From Deltaproteobacteria bacterium (GTDB taxonomy: Bacteria; UBA10199; JACPAL01; JACOUP01): 64,000 bases of DNA. The stretch spans positions 253,021-317,020 of the forward strand of contig JACOUP010000008.1 of assembly GCA_016177765.1 (NCBI GenBank), written 5' to 3'. Below the pieces are notes generated by a model. The model saw only the letters and a list, made by a program, of their open reading frames with translations, was not told where the DNA came from and made no database searches. Position numbers and translations under genes: made by a program. Below, in pieces: positions 34,569 to 44,579 of the stretch (positions within the stretch are counted from its first letter, which is position 1; each line of letters begins with the position of its first letter).

Positions 34569-35510
34569 CTATCTTACTAGATCACAAACCGTCTCCACCC
34601 AGCGGGGGTGGGTATTGAGGGAAGGGACTAAGATAACCTCCTCGCCGCCGGCGGCCAGGACCGCCTCGCGATTCCGGATCGCAATCTCTTCCAAGGTTTC
34701 CAGGCAATCGGCCACAAAGGAGGGGCAAAAGACTAAAAACCGTTTCTTCCCCTGCCGGACCAGATCCAGAAGGGTCCGATCGGTATACGGCCTGATCCAG
34801 GGGGTTCGCCCCAAACGGGACTGAAAGGTTACGCTGTAGCTCCCCTCGGCGAGGCCCAGTCGACGGGCTATCGCCCGGGCGGTAAAAAGGGCCTGCATCT
34901 GGTAAGGGTCCCCCTTGGCGATATGCCTCTCCGGGAGTCCATGAAAGCTAAAAAGGATATGATCGGGCCTTGCCTTTTCGACCAGAGGGCGGCCGATCTC
35001 CGCAAAACTATCGAGGAACCCTTCACAATCGTAGAATGGCGGCAAGATCTGGACCGGCGGGATCTGCCGGAGCCTTCCGGCAACCCGAAAAAACTCTTCA
35101 ATCGCGGAACCGGTGGAAGAAGAGGCCTGCTGGGGAAAAAGCGGAAGGACCTTCAGGCAAGAAACCTTCTTCTCCATCAATTTCTTCAACCCGGATTCGA
35201 TCGAAGGGGTGCCATACCGCATCCCTATTTCCACAACGTAATCCTCTCCCAGGTTTTCAGCAACCGCCTTCCGCAAGGCCTCGGTCCGGCACAACAAGGG
35301 GGAACCTTCAGCGGTCCAGACCTTCTGGTACTGCCGTGCCGATCGCGGGGATCGAAATGGTAAAATGAGAAAGCGGACCAGGCCAAACCGAAGGATCGGG
35401 TTAATATCAATCACCCGGGGGTCGGAAAGAAACTGTTTCAGGTAGCGCCGAACCGCCTTCGTTGTCGGCGCACTCGGTGTCCCCAGATTGACCAGCAAGA
35501 TTCCTGTCAT
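34569..35510 (-). CDS. hemH: Ferrochelatase
   Basis: 313 residues. It inserts iron into protoporphyrin IX. Signature motifs are LLVNLGTPSAP, FSFHGLPERHIAKGDPY with the catalytic histidine, and FVADCLETLEEI. It is the last gene of hemE-hemN-hemJ-hemH and overlaps hemJ by 4 bases. Confidence 0.97.
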   Translation of the reverse strand: MTGILLVNLGTPSAPTTKAVRRYLKQFLSDPRVIDINPILRFGLVRFLILPFRSPRSARQYQKVWTAEGSPLLCRTEALRKAVAENLGEDYVVEIGMRYGTPSIESGLKKLMEKKVSCLKVLPLFPQQASSSTGSAIEEFFRVAGRLRQIPPVQILPPFYDCEGFLDSFAEIGRPLVEKARPDHILFSFHGLPERHIAKGDPYQMQALFTARAIARRLGLAEGSYSVTFQSRLGRTPWIRPYTDRTLLDLVRQGKKRFLVFCPSFVADCLETLEEIAIRNREAVLAAGGEEVILVPSLNTHPRWVETVCDLVR

Positions 35511-35965
35511 AACAGTGTGCCACTGAACAGTGTTCCACTGAACGGTTTCACAATCGCCAGAATCACCGTGAGAATCAGGATGACCGATGGCACCTCGTTA
35601 ATAATCCGGCAGGCCGCCTCCGAGAGAAAATAATCCCCCTGCAGGAAACGCTTGTGGGTCATGCTCGCCATGAGCTGGTAGGTGATTAGAAAGATAACCA
35701 GTACCATCTTCAGGCGAAACCACCCCTGCGCCATAACGGCCGGGTTTTTCCAGATAAGCCAAAAACCGAAAAAAAGGACGAGAAATGAAGAGGGATGAAT
35801 GACGATCGCCAACAGTTTCTTTTCCATGAGACCGAAGGAGGCAGCCATGCCCGGCTCCTGATGGTTTTTGACATGATAGACAAAGAGACGAAAGATGTAA
35901 AAGAGACCGGCAAACCAGGTCACCACAAAGATGATATGAAACGCCTTGATCCAGAGATAACCCAT
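35507..35965 (-). CDS. hemJ: Protoporphyrinogen oxidase HemJ
   Basis: 152 residues from the ATG at 35965 (MGYLWIKAFHIIFVVTW). It has four membrane helices and the conserved histidine of helix 1 (KAFHIIF). HemJ oxidises protoporphyrinogen IX in the inner membrane. It lies one base after hemN and overlaps hemH, which supports the role. The C-terminus ends in two short SGTL repeats (PFSGTLFSGTLL) encoded by a local duplication. Confidence 0.95.
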   Translation of the reverse strand: MGYLWIKAFHIIFVVTWFAGLFYIFRLFVYHVKNHQEPGMAASFGLMEKKLLAIVIHPSSFLVLFFGFWLIWKNPAVMAQGWFRLKMVLVIFLITYQLMASMTHKRFLQGDYFLSEAACRIINEVPSVILILTVILAIVKPFSGTLFSGTLL

Positions 35966-35966
35966 T

Positions 35967-37352
35967 TTACACCGTCCTTGAAAAAACAGGATTAAAGGCC
36001 TTCTGCTGGATTCCCAGCAGATAACGGTCAAAGACCATCGCCATGTTCCGGAGGAAAAGGAACCCCTCCCCTTCCACCTGGATGGCTTCCTCGTCGATCA
36101 CCAGGAGACCATCGTCAGTAAAGGTCCTGAGGGCCGGGAGCTCCTCCGCAAAATAATCGCCGAACCGGAGGCCCCACTGGGACTCAAATTCCTTAAAAAT
36201 AATTTTCCCCTGACACATGATCCGTCGGATCAGGTCGCGTCGGATTCGGTCATCCTGATTCAGCAGGGAACCACGGAAGGTCGCCAGCCGTTTATCCTCG
36301 TGAACAACCTTTGTATAAGGAATCAACTCTTTGTTGTTTTGAAAATAGTTGCCTCCTACATAAGAAATGGCGCTCATCCCAAAGCCGATCTGGTGGGCGT
36401 CAGCCCGCGTGGAATACCCCATGAAGTTCCGGTGGATCGTCCCCTCTTCCAGCGCACGGCAGAGTTCATCCTCCTCCAACGCAAAGTGATCCATCCCGAT
36501 CAGGCGGTAACCGCTATTGGTCAAGGTTTGATACGCCTCTTCAAAGAGCGCGAGTTTCATCTCGGGCGGCGGGATGTCACTGTCTTTAAAGGAACGCTGG
36601 ACCGGTCGGACCCAAGGGACATGGGCATAGCTGTAGACCGCCAGCCGGTCCGGACGGAGGCCAACCACCTGTGACAGCGTCTTTTGCCACCCCTCCATCG
36701 ACTGACCTGGAAGGCCGTAGATCAGGTCAATGTTGAATGACTCGAACCCCAGTTTTCGAAGATAGGTCACCATCTCCGCCGTCATCTCATAGGTCTGATT
36801 CCGGTTGATCAGCTTTTGCACCTTGGGGTCCAGATCCTGCACACCGAGCGAGATCCGGTTAAACCCTAAATCCCTCAAGACATCACAAAAGGCCTGTGTG
36901 CTGGTGCGCGGGTGCATTTCAATCGCCACCTCCGCCCCCGGTGACAGCTGAAACCTCTTACGGACGACCTGAACCACCTGACTCAATTCCTCAGGCTGAA
37001 GGAAATTGGGACTCCCGCCACCAAAGTGGAACTGCGTCACCTCTCTCGCCCCCTCAGGGATCAAGGCGGTCACCCGTTCTACCTCTTCACACAAGAGATC
37101 AACATAATCCTTCGAACGATCATGCTTCTTCGTAATCAGTGTGAGACAGCCGCAGAAGTGGCAAAGGTTTTCGCAAAAGGGGATATGAAAGTAGAGTGAC
37201 AAAGGTTCGCCCGATCTCAAACCGTTCAAACCTTTCTGATAATCATCCACCCCGACGGCAGTGGTCCAGGCTGGGACGGTCGGGTAACTGGTGTACCGCG
37301 GCCCCGGAACGTCGTATTTTTTTAACAGATCGGTCAAGTTTTGTTTCATCAA
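35967..37352 (-). CDS. hemN: Oxygen-independent coproporphyrinogen III oxidase
   Basis: 461 residues. It is a radical-SAM enzyme that decarboxylates coproporphyrinogen III without oxygen. The iron-sulphur motif is CENLCHFCGC. GPRYTSYPTVPAW and FGGGSPNFL are typical of true HemN rather than HemW. Its ATG overlaps the hemE stop by 4 bases. No oxygen-dependent HemF is seen nearby. Confidence 0.97.
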   Translation of the reverse strand: MMKQNLTDLLKKYDVPGPRYTSYPTVPAWTTAVGVDDYQKGLNGLRSGEPLSLYFHIPFCENLCHFCGCLTLITKKHDRSKDYVDLLCEEVERVTALIPEGAREVTQFHFGGGSPNFLQPEELSQVVQVVRKRFQLSPGAEVAIEMHPRTSTQAFCDVLRDLGFNRISLGVQDLDPKVQKLINRNQTYEMTAEMVTYLRKLGFESFNIDLIYGLPGQSMEGWQKTLSQVVGLRPDRLAVYSYAHVPWVRPVQRSFKDSDIPPPEMKLALFEEAYQTLTNSGYRLIGMDHFALEEDELCRALEEGTIHRNFMGYSTRADAHQIGFGMSAISYVGGNYFQNNKELIPYTKVVHEDKRLATFRGSLLNQDDRIRRDLIRRIMCQGKIIFKEFESQWGLRFGDYFAEELPALRTFTDDGLLVIDEEAIQVEGEGFLFLRNMAMVFDRYLLGIQQKAFNPVFSRTV

Positions 37353-38386
37353 ACCGTCCTCGGCCCAAATTTCTTCGCCGCGTCGATAAACGCCTGAGCA
37401 TGCGCAACCGGGGCGTCCGGCCTGATCCCATGGCCAAGGTTAACGATATACCCCGGGCCTTGGCCCCACTCCCCGATCATTTTTTCAACCGCCGTCTCAA
37501 TTTCTGAAACCGGTTTCAGAAGGACCGCCGGGTCCAGATTCCCTTGAATCGCCACCCTTCCTGCTGACAGCCGACGGGCCTCGGTCAAACTCATCTTCCA
37601 ATCAATCCCCAAGACGTCGGCGCCACTGCCGACCATCCGTGAAAAAAGAGGTCCCCCTCCTTTAATATAGAGGATCGTCGGGAGTTTTTCGCCCCGAACC
37701 GCCTTGAGGATTTTTTGTTCGTACGGCAGTGCCAGGCGAGAGTACTCATCGGGAGAAAGCGAACCGGCCCAGGTATCGAACAACTGGATTGCATCCACCC
37801 CTGCCTCGACCTGACCGAGCAGGTAATCAATCGTCCCCTCCGTGACCTTTGCCATCAGCGCCTGAAATAAGAGCGGCTCTTCATCGGCCATCTTTTTCAA
37901 CCTTTCACCATGATGGGCCCCTTCGCCACCCACCATGTAGGTCCCGACCGTAAACGGCGCCCCGGCAAAACCCAAGAGCGGAAAATTGGCGGGAATATTT
38001 TTTTTGATCAATCGAATCGTCTCCCCCACAAAACGACATCGGGTGAAAACCGACTTTTCAAGTCTCTTCAAGTCCTCTTCGGCGCGAAACGGCTCTTCAA
38101 AGGTGGGGCCTTCCCCCCGGACAAAATCGAGCTTCAGCCCCATCCCCTCCGGAACGATCAATATGTCGCTATAAAGGATGGCGGCATCGACCCCGAGCCG
38201 CCGGACCGGCTGGAGGGTAATCTCGCAGGCGACCAAAGGATTCTTCATCATCTGGAGGGTCGACTGTTTCTCCCGGATCGCCCGGTATTCCGGCAGGTAC
38301 CGCCCCGCCTGCCGCATCATCCAGACCGGTGGCCGGTCCACCGGCTCCCGCCGACAGGCGTTCAAGAATCGTTCCTTGGGATTCAT
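37349..38386 (-). CDS. hemE: Uroporphyrinogen decarboxylase
   Basis: 345 residues from the ATG at 38386; a start at 38422 is possible but would add residues outside the family. It makes coproporphyrinogen III. PVWMMRQAGRYLPEY is the N-terminal signature, and LGFAGAPFTVGTYM and FDTWAGSLSPDEY follow. It is the first gene of the heme operon. Confidence 0.97.
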   Translation of the reverse strand: MNPKERFLNACRREPVDRPPVWMMRQAGRYLPEYRAIREKQSTLQMMKNPLVACEITLQPVRRLGVDAAILYSDILIVPEGMGLKLDFVRGEGPTFEEPFRAEEDLKRLEKSVFTRCRFVGETIRLIKKNIPANFPLLGFAGAPFTVGTYMVGGEGAHHGERLKKMADEEPLLFQALMAKVTEGTIDYLLGQVEAGVDAIQLFDTWAGSLSPDEYSRLALPYEQKILKAVRGEKLPTILYIKGGGPLFSRMVGSGADVLGIDWKMSLTEARRLSAGRVAIQGNLDPAVLLKPVSEIETAVEKMIGEWGQGPGYIVNLGHGIRPDAPVAHAQAFIDAAKKFGPRTV

Positions 38387-38429
38387 CGGAGTATCACTAT
38401 CTCGACAGGAACCGGCAATCAACCAGGAA

Positions 38430-38591
38430 TTATTCCCCCCACTCCAACCCCGCCTGTTTGAGAATGGCCTTCAACAAGCCGGGGCCAATGAAATGTTGGT
38501 GTGATCCTTTGGAACTATGCCAGACAAAGCCATGACTCTTCAGTAATTTTATAAGTTCTTTGGCCGTAATGCGGGGAAGACGAGGGCTCAA
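38430..38591 (-). pseudogene. hicA: HicA-like toxin with internal deletion
   Basis: A 53-residue frame from a TTG overlapping the hicB stop (TTGA). The start SPRLPRITAKELIKLLKSHG and the catalytic GSH (KGSHQHF) are HicA, and GPGLLKAILKQAGLEW is the HicA C-terminus. The roughly 15-20 residues that normally lie between them, including the conserved VPVH strand, are missing. The deletion is in frame. The product is probably an inactive mRNA interferase, so I treat it as a pseudogene. Confidence 0.7.
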
Positions 38592-38815
38592 GCGGCAATC
38601 TCAATAACCGTATGAAAGGTCCTTTCCCGTGTGGGAACAAGTTCGCCCTGTCTTTTAAGGGCTTGAACATGGAGGGCAATCGCCTTTTTGGCGTTTTGCA
38701 TCGCCTCTTCCACCGTCCTGCCTTGGGAAAAACAGCCCGGCAGGGCAGGAACAACCACATAATACCCTTTCCCATCCTCTTCCGGGATCACATCAATGGC
38801 AAACCGTAGCGACAT
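38588..38815 (-). CDS. hicB: HicB-family antitoxin
   Basis: 75 residues from the ATG at 38815; the frame extends further, but MSLRFAIDVIPEEDG is the family start. It has the HicB partial RNase-H fold: GYYVVVPALPGCFSQGRTVEEAMQNAKKAI. There is no C-terminal DNA-binding domain. It precedes the damaged hicA, so it may be an orphan antitoxin. Confidence 0.85.
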   Translation of the reverse strand: MSLRFAIDVIPEEDGKGYYVVVPALPGCFSQGRTVEEAMQNAKKAIALHVQALKRQGELVPTRERTFHTVIEIAA

Positions 38816-38967
38816 GGCCAAAAGAATACCAGACGCCATCAGCCCTGACAACAAGATTTTTTCCTAGAATTTCGTTCGCAACCTCGAAGGGGAGAAGGCG
38901 ATAATAGTGCGGGTTTAAAAAAACGCTTCTTGAAAAAGAGGATTGTCTCAACTAGGCTGGAGGATTC

Positions 38968-41844
38968 GTGGAACCGGCATCACTCATCATTCGCGGGGCG
39001 CGGCAGCACAATCTCAAAAATATTGATGTCGTCATCCCGCGCGGCAAGCTGGTCGTCATCACCGGGCTCTCCGGTTCCGGCAAGTCCTCACTCGCCTTTG
39101 ATACCATCTATGCCGAGGGACAAAGGCGTTATGTCGAATCCCTTTCCGCCTACGCCCGCCAATTTTTGGAACAGATGGGAAAACCGGACGTTGATACCAT
39201 CGAAGGGCTCTCTCCGGCGATCTCCATCGAACAGAAAACCACCAGCCGCAACCCCCGTTCGACCGTTGGCACCGTCACGGAGATTTACGACTACCTCCGT
39301 CTGCTCTACGCGCGGCTCGGGATCCCCCACTGCTACCGATGCGGAAAAAAAATAACGGCGCAGGCTGTTTCCCAGATGGTCGATCAGGTCCTCAAACTGA
39401 AAGAGGGGACAAAAATCCATATCCTCGCCCCTGTCGTCCGGAACCGGAAGGGGGAGTACAGCAAGGAACTGAAGGAATTCCAGGCCAAGGGGTTTGTCCG
39501 GGTCAAGATCGATGGGGAGACCTTCGAGCTGGATGACGAAATCAAACTGGACAAGAAGAAAAAACATACCGTTGAATTGATTGTCGACCGACTGATCTTG
39601 AAGGGTGAGTCACACAATGGTGTGTCACCCAGGGAAAAAATGGATCAGCGGCTGGCCGATTCGCTGGAAACGGCGCTCCGTTACGCCGACGGGATTGCCA
39701 AGGTGGAAGTCCTGGGGGGCGAGAGTTTTTTCTTTTCTGAAAAATTTGCCTGTATCGATTGCGGGATCAGTTACCCGGAGATCACGCCGCAGATGTTTTC
39801 GTTCAACTCCCCCACCGGGGCCTGTGTTGACTGCAACGGCCTCGGGACCAAGATGTATTTTGATCCGGACCTGATCGTTCCCAACAAAAACCTTTCACTC
39901 CGGGAAGGGGCGATCCGCCCCTGGTCCGGCCGTTCCTCCGATTACCACTGGGGACTGATCGAAACACTCTCCCAACATTACAAGTTTGACATCAACACCC
40001 CGTTCAAGGATCTCCCCAAAAAGATTCAGGAGATGCTCCTGGGAGGCTCCGGGGAAGAAGAACTGAAATTCAGTTACCAGACCGGCGAGGCACGACAATT
40101 TTATACCACCGCCTTTGAGGGGGTTGTGCCCAACCTCGCCCGCCGCTACAAAGAAACGGAATCCGACTGGATCCGCGAAGATATCGAACGGTTCATGAAT
40201 ATCCGCCCCTGCCCCACCTGCGCCGGGGCCCGCCTCAAGAAGGAGAGCCTCGCGATCAAGGTCGGCAGTCAGTCGATCTGCGAGGTTACCCGGATGTCGG
40301 TCAAAAAATGTCTCACCTGGATCCAGCAGCAAAAATTCTCCGGCAAGGAGATTGAAATCGGCGGCCGCATTTTAAAAGAAATCCGCGAGCGGCTTTCCTT
40401 CATGGCGAACGTCGGGCTTGATTACCTCACCCTCGATCGTTCTTCGGGAACGTTGGCCGGCGGCGAAGGGCAGCGGATCCGTTTGGCGACACAGATCGGC
40501 TCATCACTCGTCGGCGTCCTCTACATCCTCGACGAACCGTCTATCGGCCTGCATCAGAGGGACAACGACCGCCTCCTCGCCACACTCAAAAAATTGCGGG
40601 ACCTGGGGAATACCGTCCTTGTGGTCGAACATGATGAAAACACGATTATGGAAGCGGATTATGTGATTGATATGGGGCCCGGGGCCGGCGTTCACGGGGG
40701 ATACCTCGTGGCCCAGGGGACCCCACAGGAGATCGCCCACAATCCGAAATCGGTAACCGGTCTCTACATTTCCAAAAAGAGGGCAATCCCTCTCCCCAAA
40801 AAACGGCGCCGGGCCAATGGAAAGAGACTGGTGATCAAAGGGGCGATAGAAAATAATCTGAAAAATATCACCGTCCCTTTTCCCCTGGGACTTTTTGTCG
40901 CCGTCACCGGCGTCTCCGGTTCCGGCAAAAGCACCCTCGTCAACGATACCCTTTACAAGGGACTCGCCCAGCGGCTCTACAATTCCAAGGAACAGGCCGG
41001 TCGGTGCGACACGATCGACGGACTGGAACATATCGACAAGGTGATCAACATCGACCAGTCACCGATCGGCCGGACCCCCCGTTCCAACCCGGCCACCTAC
41101 ACCGGTCTTTTTACGCCGATTCGGGATCTTTTTGCCGAACTGCCGGAATCGAAGATGCGCGGTTACAAGCCGGGACGCTTCTCCTTCAACGTCAAGGGGG
41201 GACGCTGTGAGGCCTGCGAAGGGGACGGCATCCTGCGAATCGAGATGCACTTTCTCCCGGATGTCTATGTCACCTGCGAGGTCTGCAAGGGGAAACGGTT
41301 TAATCGCGAAACCTTGGAGATCCATTACAAGCAAAAAAATATCTCGGATACCCTCTCAATGACCGCCGAAGAGGCCTTTCAATTTTTTGAAAATATCCCG
41401 GTCGTCAAACACAAATTAAAGACATTGATCGATGTCGGCCTCGGCTATATCGAACTTGGCCAATCGGCCACAACCCTCTCCGGCGGTGAGGCCCAAAGGA
41501 TCAAACTGGCCAAGGAACTCTCCCGCCGATCGACCGGGCGGACATTGTATATCCTGGATGAACCGACCACCGGGCTCCATTTTGCCGACATTGAAAAACT
41601 GCTGGAAGTTTTAAACAGTTTTGTGGAATCGGGCAATACGGTCGTCGTCATTGAACACAACCTGGATGTGATCAAGACGGCAGATCATCTGATTGACCTC
41701 GGCCCCGAAGGGGGGGACGGCGGCGGCGAGGTGATCGCCCAGGGGACCCCGGAAGAGATTGCCCAGAACAAGCATTCGTATACGGGACAGTACCTGAAAA
41801 AAATCCTATTTCCCAATTCAACAAAGAAAATCCATGCGGTCTAA
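38968..41844 (+). CDS. uvrA: Excinuclease ABC subunit A
   Basis: 958 residues from a GTG with a GGAGG Shine-Dalgarno. It is the damage sensor of nucleotide excision repair. Two ABC ATPase halves have Walker A motifs [10 protein letters not shown] and [10 protein letters not shown]. Zinc motifs include CYRCGKK, CIDCG...CVDCNG and CEACEGDG...CEVCKGK. Signature [15 protein letters not shown] is in the second half; the first-half equivalent is [12 protein letters not shown]. Residues about 212-222 ([11 protein letters not shown]), before [10 protein letters not shown], are a long copy of the dispersed repeat inserted in the first half. Confidence 0.98.
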   Translation: MEPASLIIRGARQHNLKNIDVVIPRGKLVVITGLSGSGKSSLAFDTIYAEGQRRYVESLSAYARQFLEQMGKPDVDTIEGLSPAISIEQKTTSRNPRSTVGTVTEIYDYLRLLYARLGIPHCYRCGKKITAQAVSQMVDQVLKLKEGTKIHILAPVVRNRKGEYSKELKEFQAKGFVRVKIDGETFELDDEIKLDKKKKHTVELIVDRLILKGESHNGVSPREKMDQRLADSLETALRYADGIAKVEVLGGESFFFSEKFACIDCGISYPEITPQMFSFNSPTGACVDCNGLGTKMYFDPDLIVPNKNLSLREGAIRPWSGRSSDYHWGLIETLSQHYKFDINTPFKDLPKKIQEMLLGGSGEEELKFSYQTGEARQFYTTAFEGVVPNLARRYKETESDWIREDIERFMNIRPCPTCAGARLKKESLAIKVGSQSICEVTRMSVKKCLTWIQQQKFSGKEIEIGGRILKEIRERLSFMANVGLDYLTLDRSSGTLAGGEGQRIRLATQIGSSLVGVLYILDEPSIGLHQRDNDRLLATLKKLRDLGNTVLVVEHDENTIMEADYVIDMGPGAGVHGGYLVAQGTPQEIAHNPKSVTGLYISKKRAIPLPKKRRRANGKRLVIKGAIENNLKNITVPFPLGLFVAVTGVSGSGKSTLVNDTLYKGLAQRLYNSKEQAGRCDTIDGLEHIDKVINIDQSPIGRTPRSNPATYTGLFTPIRDLFAELPESKMRGYKPGRFSFNVKGGRCEACEGDGILRIEMHFLPDVYVTCEVCKGKRFNRETLEIHYKQKNISDTLSMTAEEAFQFFENIPVVKHKLKTLIDVGLGYIELGQSATTLSGGEAQRIKLAKELSRRSTGRTLYILDEPTTGLHFADIEKLLEVLNSFVESGNTVVVIEHNLDVIKTADHLIDLGPEGGDGGGEVIAQGTPEEIAQNKHSYTGQYLKKILFPNSTKKIHAV
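39603..39630. repeat. Long (28-bp) form of the palindromic repeat in uvrA
   Basis: GGGTGAGTCACAC-AATG-GTGTGTCACCC. It differs by one base from the copy at 49698-49725. Read as [11 protein letters not shown] in UvrA. Confidence 0.88.
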
Positions 41845-42736
41845 GATCCTTTTCACTCTCCTTTTTATCCCGATCACCGCCTCCCCTTCCCCCCAACGTT
41901 TCGTCAGAGAACAACTGATGATGGAAAATATTCCTGTCATCATCAAGATTACTACCGACGCAAAACAGAAGCCAAAGGCCTTTGAGGCGATGGAGGCCGC
42001 ATTCAATGAGGCCCGCCGCCTGGAAAGGGAACTGAGCGAGTTTCAAAAAGAGAGCGTCGTCAGTGAGATCAACCGGCAGGCGGGAAAAAAATGGGTCAAG
42101 GCGAACGATGACCTTGTCCATCTCCTTCTGACTTCCGGCAAGGTCTCGGCCCTGACCCGCGGCGCCTTTGACATCACTTTTGCCTCAAAAAACAAAAATG
42201 CCAGTTACCGGGATGTTTTTGTGGATACCGAGGGACCGAAGGTTTTCCTGAAAAAACCGGAGATGACGATCGGCGTCTCCGGAATCGCCAAGGGGTTCAT
42301 TATCGACAAGATGATAGAGACCATCCGGAAGAACGGTTTTGACAACACCCTGGTGAATGCCGGTGGCGACCTGAAGGCGGCTGGCGAAGATAGCAACGGC
42401 CCCTGGAAGATCGGTATCCAGGACCCAACCGCCCCCCGGGGCACAAAAGTCTGTAATCTTCGCCTGAGCAATCAGGCGGTTGCCACTTCAGGCACTTACG
42501 AACGGGGACCCCACATCATTGATCCCCAGACCAAGCAGGCGACCTGGTATTGGCAGAGTGTTACCGTCTTTGCCGAAGAGGCTGTTTTTGCCGACGGGTT
42601 GGCAACCGGCGGCTTCGTTCTCGGTGCCAGCGCCCCCTCTATTTTCAGGGAGATCGAGGGGATCAGCGCCATCTTCATCAGTCCCGAAGGGAAGGTTATT
42701 ACAATCGGCAACGTCACAGCGGCCTGTTTTGAGTAA
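41834..42736 (+). CDS. apbE: FAD:protein FMN transferase (ApbE family)
   Basis: 300 residues, overlapping the end of uvrA by 11 bases. ApbE attaches FMN to threonines of exported flavoproteins such as NQR and RNF subunits. [15 protein letters not shown] and [11 protein letters not shown] are the characteristic stretches, and the C-terminal FADGLATG helps bind metal. An N-terminal hydrophobic segment ([15 protein letters not shown]) suggests export; no lipobox cysteine is present. Confidence 0.93.
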   Translation: MRSKILFTLLFIPITASPSPQRFVREQLMMENIPVIIKITTDAKQKPKAFEAMEAAFNEARRLERELSEFQKESVVSEINRQAGKKWVKANDDLVHLLLTSGKVSALTRGAFDITFASKNKNASYRDVFVDTEGPKVFLKKPEMTIGVSGIAKGFIIDKMIETIRKNGFDNTLVNAGGDLKAAGEDSNGPWKIGIQDPTAPRGTKVCNLRLSNQAVATSGTYERGPHIIDPQTKQATWYWQSVTVFAEEAVFADGLATGGFVLGASAPSIFREIEGISAIFISPEGKVITIGNVTAACFE

Positions 42737-43757
42737 TCTGATATTTCCTGATGGCACTCTCATGTTCCTGCAGCGTCTTTGAGAACTCGTGGGTCCCATC
42801 CCCTTTCGCAACAAAATAAAGATATTCGGTCTGGGCCGGGTTGAGGGCCGCCAAGATCGAATCCAGTCCGGGGCTGGCAATCGGTCCCGGGGGGAGCCCC
42901 TTGAAGAGGTAGGTATTGTAAGGGGTCGGAGTCTCCAGATCACTCCTTCTCAGGTTGCCGTTAAAATTGGGAACCCCATAGATCACCGTGGGATCGGCCG
43001 CCAGCGGAATCCCTTCCCTCAGCCGGTTGTGAAAGACAGAGGAAATAATCGGTCGTTCTTCCCTCCGGCCTGTTTCCTTTTCAATGATCGAGGCAAGTGT
43101 GAGGACGGCCTGTTCCGTCATCTCTAATTCCCGCACCTTCGCCTGGAGCTCCGGGCCAAATCGTCTCTTGAATTGACTGACAAACTTCCGGATCAGTTCT
43201 TCCTCGGTTGTCTTCCGGTACGAACGGTAGGTCTCCGGAAAGAGATACCCTTCCAGGGAAGAGGCCTCAAAACCCAGTGACTGGATGAAGACCCGATCCC
43301 GACACTTTGCTAAAAACCGCTCCTGGCTCACAAGCCCCATTCCCTCCAGATAGGAAGCGATCTCCTTCAGGGTCCAACCTTCAATGATCCGGATCTCGTA
43401 AACCTTAAAATCCCCCTTGAGGAGGAGATCTAATACCTGTGAGGGGGTCAGACCCGGCTTGAAAAGGTAATCACCGGCGCGGATCTTGGAGGCGGCCCAA
43501 TGCACCACCACATAGACCTTAAACAGAAAACTGTCCCGGATGATCTTCCCCTCTTCCAGGCGGCGGATGATCTCGCTCAAGCGGGTTCCGCGTTCGAATG
43601 AGAAATATTTCTCTTCCTCCACCTCGTAAGGATGAGTCTCAACCCCGATCCCCCCCTCAGGCTCCGGCACCACATTACCGTAATAATAGATGTTAACCCC
43701 GATAACAAAGAGCCCGCAGAGAAGACCAACAATCGTCACGGCAAAAAATCGTTTCAT
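42714..43757 (-). CDS. mltG: Endolytic murein transglycosylase MltG
   Basis: 347 residues with an N-terminal membrane helix (VTIVGLLCGLFVIGVNIYYY). It cleaves nascent peptidoglycan and ends glycan strands. The YceG domain has LEGYLFPETY, the catalytic Glu in ASIIEKETGR, and HNRLREGIPLAADPTVIY. It follows ruvX with a 4-base gap, and its 3' end overlaps the convergent apbE by 23 bases. Confidence 0.95.
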   Translation of the reverse strand: MKRFFAVTIVGLLCGLFVIGVNIYYYGNVVPEPEGGIGVETHPYEVEEEKYFSFERGTRLSEIIRRLEEGKIIRDSFLFKVYVVVHWAASKIRAGDYLFKPGLTPSQVLDLLLKGDFKVYEIRIIEGWTLKEIASYLEGMGLVSQERFLAKCRDRVFIQSLGFEASSLEGYLFPETYRSYRKTTEEELIRKFVSQFKRRFGPELQAKVRELEMTEQAVLTLASIIEKETGRREERPIISSVFHNRLREGIPLAADPTVIYGVPNFNGNLRRSDLETPTPYNTYLFKGLPPGPIASPGLDSILAALNPAQTEYLYFVAKGDGTHEFSKTLQEHESAIRKYQITQNRPL

Positions 43758-43761
43758 AGCC

Positions 43762-44190
43762 TTATCGGACGTCTGTGATTATTGAATCCAGGTACCCCTG
43801 CAGGATGAAGACGGCGGCCATCTTGTCGATCACCTTGCGCCGCTTGGCCCGCGAGAGGTCGGCCTCCAAAAGCCCTCTCTCCGCCGCCATCGTTGAAAGC
43901 CTTTCATCCCACGGAATCACCGACACCTTATCGCCAAAATGTCTTTCCAGCTGTTGCATAAATTGCCGGACTTCCCGCGCCTTTCCCCCTTCCGTCCCAT
44001 TCATGTTGAGGGGAAGACCGATAACAATCTGCGAGGCCTGATAATCCTTAACCAGCTGTTCCAACGCCGCCATATCCTGGCTGAGACTCTTTCTGTAGAG
44101 GGTGGTCACCCCTTGGGCCGTCAGGCTGAGATCGTCGCTGACGGCAATCCCGATCGTCTTTTCCCCAAAATCGAGGCCGAGGCATTTCAC
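43762..44190 (-). CDS. ruvX: Putative pre-16S rRNA nuclease / Holliday junction resolvase RuvX
   Basis: 142 residues from the GTG at 44190 (KCLGLDFGEKTIGIAVSDD). It is a YqgF-family RNase H-fold nuclease with catalytic acids in LDFGEKTIG, IVIGLPLNMNG and IPWDERLST. It is essential for 16S rRNA maturation in many bacteria. It is co-transcribed with mltG. Confidence 0.95.
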   Translation of the reverse strand: MKCLGLDFGEKTIGIAVSDDLSLTAQGVTTLYRKSLSQDMAALEQLVKDYQASQIVIGLPLNMNGTEGGKAREVRQFMQQLERHFGDKVSVIPWDERLSTMAAERGLLEADLSRAKRRKVIDKMAAVFILQGYLDSIITDVR

Positions 44191-44256
44191 TCGTAGCAGA
44201 GTAAATGAAAAAACGACTGTTGGCAACAGAATGAAAACGGGTTAGACGAATGCTTC

Positions 44257-44529
44257 ATGCCTTCCGTTTGTGCCCATCTCATCATCTCTGGCCGTGTGCA
44301 GGGGGTCTGTTTCCGCATCTGCACGGAACAGGAGGCCCTCCGTCTGAAACTGACCGGCTGGGTCCGCAATCTCCCCACAGGCCAGGTGGAGACCTATCTT
44401 GAAGGGGAGGAAGAAAAAGTAGAGAAGATGATCGAGTGGTGTCATCAAGGACCGCCCGCCGCAAAAGTAAAAACAGTCGAGGTCCTCTGGGAAAAACCTA
44501 AAAATTTTTCTGATTTCAGCATTGTCTAG
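44257..44529 (+). CDS. acyP: Acylphosphatase
   Basis: 90 residues. It hydrolyses acyl phosphates. The catalytic Arg is in SGRVQGVCFR and the Asn in GWVRNLPTGQVE. It is a small monocistronic gene, divergent from ruvX. Confidence 0.95.
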   Translation: MPSVCAHLIISGRVQGVCFRICTEQEALRLKLTGWVRNLPTGQVETYLEGEEEKVEKMIEWCHQGPPAAKVKTVEVLWEKPKNFSDFSIV

Positions 44530-44538
44530 AAAAATTCT

Positions 44539-44566
44539 TTGACAAGACCAAACGATCCTTTATAGT
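44539..44566 (+). promoter_or_regulatory. Promoter of the 44.6 kb parvulin gene
   Basis: TTGACA (44539-44544), 16 bases, TATAGT (44561-44566). The predicted start of transcription is only about 7 bases before the ATG at 44580. Confidence 0.55.
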
Positions 44567-44579
44567 AGGGGGGCTTCCA

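Noticed and set aside
34796-34818. GGGGGTTCGCCCC in hemH as a repeat copy
   Set aside because: It encodes conserved ferrochelatase residues and lacks the core sequence.
38515-38775. 86-residue minus-strand frame overlapping hicB
   Set aside because: It is an out-of-frame shadow of hicB; only its end shares the HicA frame, and the coupled TTG start explains HicA better.
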